NCBI GenBank assembly: GCA_012033335.1
Contig: JAAURB010000062.1
Coordinates: forward strand, 1-32,508
Reading direction: 5' to 3'
DNA from: Oscillatoriales cyanobacterium RM2_1_1
GTDB lineage: Bacteria; Cyanobacteriota; Cyanobacteriia; Cyanobacteriales; Microcoleaceae
DNA: 32,508 nt
Below, one piece after another: positions 6,967-15,488 of the stretch; the first letter of the stretch is position 1, and every line of letters starts with the position of its first letter. The notes beneath the pieces are model-generated. The model saw nothing but the letters and a program-made list of their open reading frames with translations. It ran no database searches and was not told the origin of the DNA. The translations under genes and the position numbers were made by a program.

Positions 6967-7602
6967 TCACTTGCCAATTCCGGAGGTGATAAAGGCGACC
7001 AGGCGTTGGATGACCTGAGTGGCTTGCTGGGTAGTATCCTCTGCTGCTGATAGTTCTAGGGGCTTTGTTTGATTCAACACCCGAATAATCATGGCAATGA
7101 TCAAATCTAGTTTCCATTCCAATTCTGCAGGGGATTGATTGGGGAGTACTTTTTGGAGCATTTCCAAAAATCGTTCGTGACTTTTACAGAATTCTTGTTC
7201 GGCAATCTGCTGAATTGGCTGGGGCTCCGTACGGCATCGCCCCATAAATTGAGCGTGAGTCAGGCACATTTCTGACTCTTCCTGGGTAATTTGGCGATAC
7301 AGAGATACAGATGGGGCAACAAAGGCTTCAATCAGTTGTTCAATTGAGGGGATATCTACCGAACGTTCTAGGGCTTCTAATCCCTGAAGTTGTTGCTGAA
7401 CAATGGGCTCAGCAATACGTTTCACAATGACTCTAAACAGTTCTTCCTTGGAACCAAAGTGATAATGTACCGCCGCAAGATTAACATCTGCCGCTCGCGT
7501 CACAGCCCGCAATGATGTTCCTGTAAAACCCGAAATGGCAAACAGACGTTCAGCAGCATTGAGGATTTGTTCTCTTGTCTCTGTGGGTGTACCCGTTTTC
7601 AT
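6967..7602 (-). CDS. TetR-family transcriptional regulator, likely regulator of the adjacent RND efflux operon
   Basis: 211 aa, the usual TetR length. The N-terminal helix-turn-helix domain spans about residues 8-55: EQILNAAERLFAISGFTGTS, then LRAVTRAADVNLAAVHYHFG with the typical YHFGSKEELF end. The C-terminal domain (about 60-211) is helical and would bind a ligand and dimerise. The ligand cannot be read from sequence. The gene is divergent from the efflux adaptor at 8186, and this arrangement usually means the TetR represses the pump and itself from the shared 583-bp region. Candidate dyads there are listed separately. The ATG at 7602 follows GGAG directly. Confidence 0.9.
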   Translation of the reverse strand: MKTGTPTETREQILNAAERLFAISGFTGTSLRAVTRAADVNLAAVHYHFGSKEELFRVIVKRIAEPIVQQQLQGLEALERSVDIPSIEQLIEAFVAPSVSLYRQITQEESEMCLTHAQFMGRCRTEPQPIQQIAEQEFCKSHERFLEMLQKVLPNQSPAELEWKLDLIIAMIIRVLNQTKPLELSAAEDTTQQATQVIQRLVAFITSGIGK

Positions 7603-8185
7603 CTCCAGTCAAACCTGTGATCCATTTGTTGTTTATGTTCAGGCAGTATTCAGAAAGATTTCAGAAAGATTTCCTACAGAACATGTTGGAGATTTGACAC
7701 TAGAGCCTTGAGTATCGCGGCTTTCTCCCCAGCCGGTTTATCACTAACTCAGCCAAAACACTCTCACAGTAGGAATTGCAGAGAAAATTCTAATGAGTCA
7801 GACTGCTGGTTGGCCAGAGTTCAGGGGATTTGACTCATCAACATCCTTGCCATTTTCTTCAAACTTGCGCTTTAATTAAATCAAACGACTGATTGAATCC
7901 ACTATTTAAGTCTACGCTGATGTGGTTATAGATGTGGTTATCTTCGCTATTTCCCATCGCTAGCCATTGACTTGATCTCATTCTACCGATATCCCCAACC
8001 GACAATAGCGACAATCGTTTTTTTATTGGTTCAATGTCTTCTAAATCAATTTATCTGTCTCGATCTACGGTCTATCAAATCAGGTAAAAATCCTGTGGGG
8101 AAACAGCCGTCTCGGCTGTTTCGATCAATTAAAGCCATCATCCTATTTGACTCAATCTACAGTAAATTCAATCTGGACTAAACCG
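7603..8185. promoter_or_regulatory. Divergent control region between tetR and the RND operon
   Basis: 583 bp without a supported gene. Candidate regulator sites: a dyad AATCA-N6-TGATT at 7879-7894; an inverted pair ATGAGTCA (7793-7800) and TGACTCAT (7831-7838), 30 bp apart; a direct repeat CAGAAAGATTT at 7651-7672; and a direct repeat GATGTGGTTAT at 7919-7929 and 7931-7941. The 16-bp dyad is the size expected for a TetR dimer but is unproven. Repeat B1 lies at 8073-8121. An open frame at 7972-8181 has only a TTG start, runs through the repeat and looks spurious. Confidence 0.45.
8073..8121 (-). repeat. Dispersed palindromic repeat, family B, copy 1
   Basis: The core palindrome AAACAGCCGTCTCGGCTGTT is flanked by TATCAAATCAGG and AAAAATCCTGTGG. 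The flanks are the reverse complement of those beside copy B4 at 32408-32433, so this is the same element in the other orientation with its middle part deleted. It sits about 65 bp upstream of the adaptor gene and could fold in its leader RNA. Confidence 0.65.
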
Positions 8186-9847
8186 ATGTCAGACCAACCC
8201 CTGCCCGATCCTAAATTCTCCAACCCGAATAACTACGGAGCAGTTTCAGTGGAGACATTGCCAGAAGTAGCCCCGAGCGACCCCAGGGATATTCTGTTAC
8301 CTTCAGCTTTAACTGTCCCTGAGCCTGAAGTTTTAGTAGCCTTACCTGATCTAGCTGATCAGGCTGATCAGTTAGATCAATCTGCTCAATCCCCCTCAAG
8401 AAGACGGTGGCGAGGTATTCTTCTGATTCTGATCCTGGGGGCTACGATAGCGGCCATAGCCTTGATCCGTCGTCAGGGGGAATCGGCTAATCCGGATTCC
8501 TCAACCGCTGAAACCACGCTACCCAATATCCTGCCCGCTACAACAATTACGGTTGCGCCTGTTAGCACCTATTCAGTGTCTCAAAGTTATACGGGGGTGA
8601 TAGAAGCCGAGCGCACCAGTGAATTGAGCTTTGAGCAACCCGGTTTATTGATGGCCCTTCAGGTTGAAGAGGGAGCAGCGATCGCTCCGGGAGAAATCAT
8701 TGCCCGCCTCGATACCCGCCAACTTGAAGCTCAACGCTCAGGATTATTGGCCCAACGGGATCAAGCTAGGGCTGTTCTGAGTGAACTAGAAAATGGGCCA
8801 CGGCAGGAGACCATCGCTGCAACCCAAGCACAGTTAGCCCAGGAAAAGGCTAGGCTGCGGGAACTGCAAACGGGGCCGAGGAGTGAAAATATTGATGCTG
8901 CCGGTTCCAGGGTACAAGACCTCCAGGAACAACTTGAACTGGCCCAATTGCAAACTCAACGGCGTCAGGCTCTTTATCAAGAAGGGGCGATTTCCCAGGA
9001 GCAATTTGATCAAGTGGCCACCCAAGAAGATAGTATTCAAGCCAGGCTGGGGGCAGCTCGAAGCGAGCTAGAAGAACTTCAAACCGGAACTCGCCCCGAG
9101 CAGATCCAGGCCCAACAGGCTCAAGTCCAGGCCGTTCGGAGTCAACTTGATGAGCTGGTGGCCGGGACTCGCCGTGAACAGATCGAGGCTCAACAGGCTC
9201 AAATCCAGCAGATCGAAGCCCAGATTGCCGAGATTGAGATCCTGATTGAGAAAAATATTCTACGGGCTCCCTTTCCGGGAACCGTTTCCCTGCGCTACTT
9301 GGATGAGGGAACCGTGGTGTCACCGGGTCAGGCAGTTGTCCGACTGGTGGAAGACTCTCGCCTGAAAGCTCGAATCGGTGTCCCTCCCTCTGTGATTTCG
9401 CGGCTGACTCCGGGTCGTCAATATCCGGTTGAGGTGAATGGCGACACTTACGACGCAACAGTGCTCTCGATTTTGCCGGAATTGGACTCTGCTACTCGGA
9501 CTCAAACTGCGATTCTAGCCCTACCCCCAACCGTTGTGCCTGGGGCGATTGCCCGTCTGGAAATTGACCGTAGCCAGTCCACAGAGGGCTATTGGTTACC
9601 GACTTCTGCTCTAGTCCGGGGAGAGCGAGGTCTATGGGCTTGTTATGCCTTGGTTGCGATTCCAGGGCCCGAGGAGGAACTTCCCAGGGGAACCGCTCAA
9701 ATCGAGCGACGTACTGTGGAAGTGTTGTATACCGAGGGCGATCGCAGCTTAGTCCGGGGAATGCTCCAACCCGGCGATCAAGTGGTCAAAACTGGAACCC
9801 AGCAGTTTGTTCCGGGTCAGTTCGTTCGAGGAGTAGAGGAGAGCTAG
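8186..9847 (+). CDS. RND efflux periplasmic adaptor (membrane fusion protein, HlyD/AcrA type)
   Basis: 553 aa from the ATG at 8186; an in-frame TTG at 8147 is less likely. Order of parts: an unusual acidic, Pro/Asp-rich cytoplasmic tail of about 75 residues; one membrane helix at about 76-94 (WRGILLILILGATIAAIALI); a barrel-sandwich/lipoyl half (VEEGAAIAPGEIIARLD); a long coiled-coil hairpin at about 175-355; the second lipoyl half (ILRAPFPGTVSLRYLDEGTV); then beta-barrel and membrane-proximal domains. Inside the hairpin a short motif, G(P/T)R.E.I.A, recurs four times (about residues 203, 229, 300 and 326), which suggests internal duplication. The protein links the inner-membrane pump to an outer-membrane channel. 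No lipobox. Three bases separate its stop from the pump's ATG, so the two are co-transcribed. No outer-membrane factor gene is in the window. Confidence 0.92.
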   Translation: MSDQPLPDPKFSNPNNYGAVSVETLPEVAPSDPRDILLPSALTVPEPEVLVALPDLADQADQLDQSAQSPSRRRWRGILLILILGATIAAIALIRRQGESANPDSSTAETTLPNILPATTITVAPVSTYSVSQSYTGVIEAERTSELSFEQPGLLMALQVEEGAAIAPGEIIARLDTRQLEAQRSGLLAQRDQARAVLSELENGPRQETIAATQAQLAQEKARLRELQTGPRSENIDAAGSRVQDLQEQLELAQLQTQRRQALYQEGAISQEQFDQVATQEDSIQARLGAARSELEELQTGTRPEQIQAQQAQVQAVRSQLDELVAGTRREQIEAQQAQIQQIEAQIAEIEILIEKNILRAPFPGTVSLRYLDEGTVVSPGQAVVRLVEDSRLKARIGVPPSVISRLTPGRQYPVEVNGDTYDATVLSILPELDSATRTQTAILALPPTVVPGAIARLEIDRSQSTEGYWLPTSALVRGERGLWACYALVAIPGPEEELPRGTAQIERRTVEVLYTEGDRSLVRGMLQPGDQVVKTGTQQFVPGQFVRGVEES

Positions 9848-9850
9848 CTG

Positions 9851-12800
9851 ATGACAACGTTGTTTTATCGCAACTTTCGCCTATTAATTCTGACGATTCT
9901 GCTGATTCTCGTTTGGGGAATGGTGGCATTTTTTACCCTGCCTCGGCTGGAAGATCCTGAATTGGTTCCCCGGGTTGCTGTGGTCAAAACCTTTTTTCCA
10001 GGGGCAGATGCCGGGCGAGTTGAAGCCCTAGTAACGGAGAGAATCGAGCCGGAACTAGATGAGATTGAGGAAATCAAAAGCTACGAATCTACATCTAAGG
10101 CAGGCAGTTCAATTATTAAGATTGAATTGGTTGATCAGGTACAACAATCAGAGGTCGATGTGATCTGGGCGCGGGTGCGAGACCGGATCCGACAGGCCGC
10201 CAGTCAATTGCCACCGGGGGCAATGGAGCCTGAATTAGAAGAACTCGAAGTTCGAGCCTATGCCTTGATTGCCGCTCTCACCTGGGAACAGGATAATCCG
10301 CCCAACTATGCCATTCTCAACCGTCTAGCAGAGACCCTCAAGGATGAATTGGCAGGATTGCCGGGGACGGAAAAAGTCGAAATTTTTGGTGCTCCCCCTG
10401 AGGAGATCACCGTGGAAATTGATCCGATTCAGTTGACAACCCTGGGACTTACTGCTGAGGGTCTCTCCAACCAGATTCAGCAAAGTGATGCGAAAGTTTC
10501 AGCCGGACAGTTTCGCAGTAGCCAGAATAATTTTTCCCTTGAAGTCGAGTCTGAGTTGGATTCCCTGGAGCGGATTCAGACCATCCCGATTCGGTTTGGG
10601 AGGGAGGGACAATTTACCCAACTGGGGGATATTGCAACGGTTCAAAAAACTATTCTTGATCCCCCCAATGAATTGGCTCTGGTTGAGGGGCATCCTGGGG
10701 TTAGCCTGGCGGTATTTGTGGAATCAGATTATCAATTGGATCAATGGGCCAGATCTGCTGAAAACCAGCTCACAGAATTTCGCCAACAGCTCGGCAAAGG
10801 GGTCAATCTAGAGGTTATTTTCAGCCAGAGTCCCTATGTTGAAGCCCGATTGCGAACTCTAATTGTTAATTTATTGCTGAGTGGATTGCTGGTTTTTGGG
10901 GTGACTCTGATCATGATGGGTTGGAAATCTGCCCTTGTGGTTGGTCTGGCCCTACCCCTCTCAAGCTGCATGGTACTGGGCTTAATGCAACAGCTAGGGA
11001 TTCCCCTGCATCAAATGTCGGTTACAGGTTTAATTGTTGCTTTAGGGTTACTGATTGATACCGCCATTATCGTGGTCGATGAGGTCAATCATCACTTAGA
11101 AGCCGGAGTCCAACCGGAAATTGCCATTACCCAAACCATTCAATATTTACTCCTGCCATTGCTGGCTTCGACTATCACCACAATTCTGGCCTTCGTTCCG
11201 ATTACGGCTCTACCGGGTTCGGCCGGGGAGTTTGTTGGCACCATTGGCACCAGTGTGATTCTGGCGGTGGGTTCTTCCCTATTGATCTCGATTACTGTGA
11301 TTGTGACTCTGGCCGCAAAGCTATATCAGAAATCCCCTGGCCCAGTCAATCCTTTAGTCAATCCTTCCGTCAATCGTTCCAGCATGACTCAACCCTCCTG
11401 GTGGAATAGGGGATTTTCTAATGCCCACCTGACTCAACTTTACCGAGCCAGCCTCAAAGGTCTATTCAAATATCCCATCCTGGGGGTTCTGTTGGGGGTG
11501 ATTTTGCCGATAGTTGGCTTTAGTCAAATTGCTGGCTTGCCGCAACAATTCTTTCCCCTAGTGGATCGGGATCAGCTTCAGATTGAGTTTGAATTGCCGA
11601 TCACAACCCCCATCGAACAAACAAAAACCCTGGCACTGCAAGCCCGTGAACTTCTGCTAGATCACCCAGAAATTCAAGAGGTTCACTGGTTTTTAGGACG
11701 GAGCGCCCCGCGCTATTTCTACAATCTCACGGGGGGTCGGGAGCGGGCAGCCAACTATGGCCAAGGATTTGTTCAGCTCAATTTAGTCGCCCAGTCTGAT
11801 TTTATTCAAACATTGCAAACAGAAGTGGATACGGCTTTTCCCCAGGCGCGAATGCTGGTGCGGCAACTGGAACAGGGGCCACCTTTTGAGGCCCCTGTGG
11901 AACTCCGAATCTATGGGCCTGACCTTGACCGTTTGAGGGCCTTAGGAGAACAATCGAGAAAGCTCCTGGCTCAAGTTCCTCAAGTCACCCATACCCGAGA
12001 TAGCCTGGGTGAAGTTCAGCCCCAGATCAAGCTCCAAATTGATGAGCCCGAAGCCCGTCTAGCGGGACTGGACTATGGCAGTATTTCCCGGCAATTGGAT
12101 ACTTTTCTAGAAGGGAATTCCGGGGGCTCAATTCTAGAAACCACAGAAGAACTGCCGGTTCGGGTGCGGATCTCTAATGCCCAGCGTCGGGACATGGCTC
12201 AAATTACCTCCCTGGATTTAGCAGCCACTGCCTCTAGCCTCGATCAAAACCGTTTGAGTTCGATTGATACGATTCCGCTCTCTGCCCTGGGAACCGTTGA
12301 GTTGCAACCCGAGTCCTCAAGCATCACCCGGCGGAATGGTCAACGGTTTAATCTGGTTCAGGGGTTTATCGACGCAGGAACCCTACCGTCCCAGGTGCTC
12401 TCTGCCTGGATGCAGAAACAGGAAGCTGAGGTTGATCTACCGCCGGGGTACTGGTTAGAGATTGCCGGAGAATCGGAAAATCAAGCTGATGCCCAGGCAG
12501 GGATCGTCTCAACGATCCCGATTGTCCTGGCGATCGCCGCTTCAGTCCTGATCCTTTCCCTCAATTCGCTCCGCGCCACTCTGATTATTGGTGGAGTGGC
12601 GATCTGTTCAGTGGGTCTGGGCTTTTTTAGTCTGTGGCTGTTTGGCTATCCGTTTGGGTTTATGGGTATTATTGGTACCTTTGGCCTGGTGGGAATTGCG
12701 ATCAATGATTCTGTATCTGTTCTGGCGGCCTTGCAGGACGATCCAGAGGTCGCCAAAGGAAATCGGCGGGCCACCCGGGAGGTCGTCATTCGCTCCACTC

Positions 12801-13006
12801 GCCACGTGATTGCCACGACCCTGACAACGGTGGTCGGATTTATCCCCTTGGTGATTGCCGGGGGTGGGTTCTGGCCGCCCCTGGCGGTGGCGATCGCCGG
12901 AGGAGTGAGCGGGGCGACCCTGCTGGCTCTCTATTTTGTGCCCTGTTGCTATTTGTTATTAGTTAATCTAAGTACAGGCTTAAAAAGCCTCAAACTATAT
13001 CGATAG
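9851..13006 (+). CDS. RND-family efflux pump inner-membrane transporter (AcrB/MexB-like)
   Basis: 1051 aa, full length for the family. The N-terminal helix (LILTILLILVWGMVAFFTLP) is followed by the first porter domain, helices TM2-TM6, a second N-terminal-like helix near residue 550, the second porter domain and TM8-TM12. TM4 reads VALGLLIDTAIIVVDEV: Asp403 matches the first of the two proton-relay aspartates of AcrB, but the second position is Thr404. TM10 reads VGIAINDSVSVL, with Asn952 where AcrB has the relay lysine, as in some other RND branches. It would export a hydrophobic compound or metal using the proton gradient; the substrate is unknown. Expected to be regulated by the divergent TetR. 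It is the second gene of the operon, followed by a hairpin at 13035. Confidence 0.95.
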   Translation: MTTLFYRNFRLLILTILLILVWGMVAFFTLPRLEDPELVPRVAVVKTFFPGADAGRVEALVTERIEPELDEIEEIKSYESTSKAGSSIIKIELVDQVQQSEVDVIWARVRDRIRQAASQLPPGAMEPELEELEVRAYALIAALTWEQDNPPNYAILNRLAETLKDELAGLPGTEKVEIFGAPPEEITVEIDPIQLTTLGLTAEGLSNQIQQSDAKVSAGQFRSSQNNFSLEVESELDSLERIQTIPIRFGREGQFTQLGDIATVQKTILDPPNELALVEGHPGVSLAVFVESDYQLDQWARSAENQLTEFRQQLGKGVNLEVIFSQSPYVEARLRTLIVNLLLSGLLVFGVTLIMMGWKSALVVGLALPLSSCMVLGLMQQLGIPLHQMSVTGLIVALGLLIDTAIIVVDEVNHHLEAGVQPEIAITQTIQYLLLPLLASTITTILAFVPITALPGSAGEFVGTIGTSVILAVGSSLLISITVIVTLAAKLYQKSPGPVNPLVNPSVNRSSMTQPSWWNRGFSNAHLTQLYRASLKGLFKYPILGVLLGVILPIVGFSQIAGLPQQFFPLVDRDQLQIEFELPITTPIEQTKTLALQARELLLDHPEIQEVHWFLGRSAPRYFYNLTGGRERAANYGQGFVQLNLVAQSDFIQTLQTEVDTAFPQARMLVRQLEQGPPFEAPVELRIYGPDLDRLRALGEQSRKLLAQVPQVTHTRDSLGEVQPQIKLQIDEPEARLAGLDYGSISRQLDTFLEGNSGGSILETTEELPVRVRISNAQRRDMAQITSLDLAATASSLDQNRLSSIDTIPLSALGTVELQPESSSITRRNGQRFNLVQGFIDAGTLPSQVLSAWMQKQEAEVDLPPGYWLEIAGESENQADAQAGIVSTIPIVLAIAASVLILSLNSLRATLIIGGVAICSVGLGFFSLWLFGYPFGFMGIIGTFGLVGIAINDSVSVLAALQDDPEVAKGNRRATREVVIRSTRHVIATTLTTVVGFIPLVIAGGGFWPPLAVAIAGGVSGATLLALYFVPCCYLLLVNLSTGLKSLKLYR

Positions 13007-13034
13007 CAATCACACATGATCAGATGAAAATTCT

Positions 13035-13055
13035 GGGGGCCGACCTCTAGCCCCC
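13035..13055. terminator. Hairpin between convergent RND and TSUP genes
   Basis: GGGGGC (13035-13040) pairs with GCCCCC (13050-13055) around a 9-nt loop. It lies in the 63-bp gap between two convergent genes. The T-run is poor on plus and modest on minus (AGAATTTT), so this is a probable rather than certain terminator. Confidence 0.55.
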
Positions 13056-13069
13056 CGGAAAACGAGGAT

Positions 13070-13936
13070 TCAAGTACCCATACCATAGTGAATGGCTTGC
13101 CAGAAGATATAGGTCGCTAAAGCAATTAATAAGATCCGAAAGCTAAAACTGATTACCCGGTCAGAAAGTTTAGGCAGAAATCGAGTACTCAATTGCGCTC
13201 CAACTAAGCCGCCAAGTCCCAATAGAACTCCGGGCAGCACCATCACATTTCCCAGGCGGGCATGACCCAAACAAGCGGAAATAGCAGTGATTACAATTAC
13301 CCCCAGGCTAGTTTGAATCGCCATTTTGATGGTTTCATTCAGCAATAAAATCTGTAGAGGAACCATAATGACCCCCCCTCCAACCCCAAAAAAACCCGCT
13401 AGAAAACCGGCAATTCCTCCAGTTAAACTTCTAGACAATACAGGATGAGCAGAAAATGGAGTCACGGGATCAAGGGTTTCTGAATGACTCTCTGAATCTT
13501 CTGAATCGGATTTTAACCTGGATTGATTCAGATCTTGACGTTTTCGTTCTCGGATAGATTGCTGGTGAGTGACTTGTTTTTTTAGTTCAATTAGATAAAC
13601 ATTCAGCAGCAACAATCCTCCAAAAGCAGTCAATAAATATTGAGGAGAAAATTTATTAGCCAGGTAAGCGCCGATTTGAGCAGTAATTAGCGCCGGAAAA
13701 CCAATTCCCAAAACTTGATTAAACTTCAAATAACCCATACGCCAGTTTTGAATACTACCAGATAGGGCGGTGATAAAAATCGAAAGACTACTCGTGGCAA
13801 CCGCCTGAATCGGTTCATAACCGAGAGAAACCAATATCGGAACTAGAATTACTCCCCCCCCAATCCCCAAAAATCCAGCCAGAATTCCAGCCAAAAGGCC
13901 ACTGCAAATCAAGGTCACTATTTCTGTAAGAGCCAT
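13070..13936 (-). CDS. TSUP/TauE-SafE family membrane permease
   Basis: 288 aa polytopic membrane protein with two homologous halves, each opening with the family's glycine motif: AGILAGFLGIGGGVILVPIL at about residues 15-34 and AGFLAGFFGVGGGVIMVPL at about 175-195. A polar, charged loop of about 45 residues (RERKRQDLNQSRLKSDSED) joins the halves. TSUP proteins move sulfite, sulfoacetate, taurine-derived anions or other organic anions across the inner membrane. The specific substrate is not readable here, and no sulfur genes are adjacent. The start is the ATG at 13936. It is monocistronic by context. Confidence 0.9.
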   Translation of the reverse strand: MALTEIVTLICSGLLAGILAGFLGIGGGVILVPILVSLGYEPIQAVATSSLSIFITALSGSIQNWRMGYLKFNQVLGIGFPALITAQIGAYLANKFSPQYLLTAFGGLLLLNVYLIELKKQVTHQQSIRERKRQDLNQSRLKSDSEDSESHSETLDPVTPFSAHPVLSRSLTGGIAGFLAGFFGVGGGVIMVPLQILLLNETIKMAIQTSLGVIVITAISACLGHARLGNVMVLPGVLLGLGGLVGAQLSTRFLPKLSDRVISFSFRILLIALATYIFWQAIHYGMGT

Positions 13937-13962
13937 GAATTCTAGATTACTGAAGGGTTAAA

Positions 13963-14080
13963 TTAGCAGGTGGTGGTAATTGATTGTCAAATGGAAGGGG
14001 GTCTGGGGCTTCGCTCCAAGAAGGGGACATTGCTCCCTTCGCTTCCAGATCAATATTTTAATAATTGCGTCAAGCTACTT
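13963..14080 (+). repeat. Dispersed hairpin repeat, family A, copy 3
   Basis: Begins TTAGCAGGTGGTGGTAATTG, includes AAATGGAAGGGGGTCTGGGG, a degenerate second hairpin GGGGACATTGCTCCC, and ends TAATTGCGTCAAGCTACTT. The first hairpin has one mismatch (GGGGCTTCGCTCC). It lies 26 bp upstream of the TSUP start codon, in the opposite direction. Confidence 0.85.
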
Positions 14081-14096
14081 TCAACGATTAAATTCC

Positions 14097-14124
14097 AAAT
14101 ATCAAATATCAAATATCAAATATC
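14097..14124. repeat. Heptamer tandem repeat (AAATATC)4
   Basis: Four perfect head-to-tail copies of AAATATC, 17 bp beyond repeat A3. Short heptamer arrays of this type are common in filamentous cyanobacteria. Confidence 0.9.
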
Positions 14125-14207
14125 AAATTCTGACGACCAGAACTTTAAGGTTTTTAGCAAAGAAGATTTCTAGCAACATCTAGCAATATTAAGGGTAATG
14201 GCAAAAA

Positions 14208-14233
14208 TTCACTCCATTAATTCACTCCATTAG
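14208..14233. repeat. 13-bp tandem duplication at a gene end
   Basis: TTCACTCCATTAA is followed directly by TTCACTCCATTAG. The second unit covers the stop codon of the formamidase-family gene. Confidence 0.9.
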
Positions 14234-15311
14234 AAAACTAAATCCCTGGGGAAAATTGACTTAGAAATCATACCATGAACCCCGGTTTGAGGGCTATTAA
14301 CCGTTTGGGTGATGTGAAAGTTGGCCGCGATAGAACAGAGAGCATAAGCCTCCGCTGAACTACAGGGAATCACCTGTTCTAAAAATTGCATCATCTTACT
14401 CAAGGCTGATGCAAAAGCCCCATCCAGGGTTTCACCAAAGCCCATAACAACAATATTTTGCGGGGTCTCGGCAATGGGAGGGTCATAGCAAAAGTTTTTG
14501 TGGAGCAGGAGTTGAATGGTTCCATTCATTGACGTTTCAATGGCGGTACCATTCACCTCTCCTTCCCCCTGAGCGGAATGCCCGTCACCAATTGAAAATA
14601 AAGCCCCCTGCACAAAAATTGGCAGAAACAGTCGGGAACCGGGTCGTAGTTCAGGATTGTCTAGATTGCCGCCATAGACTCCAGGGGGAATCGAAGAACG
14701 AGCGGGTTCGTCCGTGGCAACCCCCAGAATGCCAAAAAAGGATGGAGGGGAATTTGAACTCCTGAACCGGGGGGAAATTCTGCCTGGTTGTTGACTAAAT
14801 CGAGGGGAATAAACCGCAATTCGGGTTCTGAAAATTGTTTAGAGAAGCTACCCCAACCGGGACGAATGGCATTAAAGCCCATGGCCAGACGGGGAGAAGC
14901 CGCTTCTATCCGCACCTCCAGGGTATCTCCCGGTTGGGCATCTCGAAGATAAATTGGCCCCGTCAATAAATGAGGCCCGGAACTAATCCTGCGGTCAGAA
15001 GGAAGCTGCTGACAGATCTCAATCAATTCTGGAGTCATAAAGGCAGCGGGGGCCTGATCGTAAATTCTAAAGCCGGTATAGGTTTCAACCTCAATGCGAT
15101 CGCCCGAATCTACCACTAAAGCAGGCTCTAGTTCAGAAGAAAATCCACCCAAATGAACCGTTTTACAGGTTGCCTTGAGGCTGATCTCTGAGCTGACCTT
15201 TGAATTGATATTTGAATTTGCCTTTAGATTGATCTTTGAATTTATTTTGAAATTATGCTGATTCACTAGAATACTGTCGCAAGGGGCGTATAGAATGCAA
15301 AAAGGGTACAA
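14230..15311 (-). pseudogene. Acetamidase/formamidase-family gene interrupted by one frameshift
   Basis: The 5' part (15311-14734) encodes VHLGGFSSELEPALVVDSGD, YLRDAQPGDTLEVRIEA and GFNAIRPGWGSF. The 3' part, in another frame, encodes VYGGNLDNPELRPGSRLFLP, then GALFSIGDGHSAQGEGEVNG and the C-terminus. These join as a normal FmdA-like amidase (formamide or acetamide to ammonia plus acid) if one T is added to the T6 run, in the gene's sense, at 14734-14739, giving HPFFGILGVATDEPARSS. No other lesion is visible, so it is either a very recent mutation or a sequencing error. The start is uncertain: the upstream frame has no ATG, only TTG 15309-15311 and a GTG at 15264-15266. It runs through a Lys/Asn/Ser-rich segment made of imperfect repeats (KINSKINLKA, ISLKAT) before the conserved domain. 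Confidence 0.82.
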
Positions 15312-15371
15312 AAAGGGAATTAACTTAATCTCAGTCTACAGGATTTTGAAGATCTGAGCCATGTATTGAAC

Positions 15372-15408
15372 CCCTTTAATTGAGTCCCTTTAATTGAGCC
15401 CCTTTAAT
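15372..15408. repeat. 14-bp tandem repeat, 2.6 copies
   Basis: CCCTTTAATTGAGT, CCCTTTAATTGAGC and CCCTTTAAT run head to tail in the divergent region before the MscS gene. Confidence 0.9.
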
Positions 15409-15488
15409 CTAATTTAACCCCTGTTCAACCCTGACATTATCTTCATGCTCTCCCTGCCTGATAATCCAATTACCATAAGTCTAGTTCC

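Noticed and set aside
7793-7838. TGAGTCA/TGACTCA pair as the definite TetR operator
   Set aside because: The half sites are 30 bp apart, too far for one TetR dimer; kept only as a candidate within the control region.
7972-8181. 69-codon frame upstream of the RND adaptor
   Set aside because: TTG start, runs through repeat B1, no homology signal; composition fits chance in AT-rich DNA.
8850-9458. Long antisense open frame (202 codons) opposite the RND adaptor
   Set aside because: Arg/Pro/Ser-rich composition typical of a shadow frame opposite a Gln/Glu-rich coiled coil; no start context or family match.
14097-14124. Short regular array as a possible CRISPR remnant
   Set aside because: The unit is 7 bp with no spacers; it is a simple tandem repeat. 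No CRISPR array or cas gene was seen in the window.
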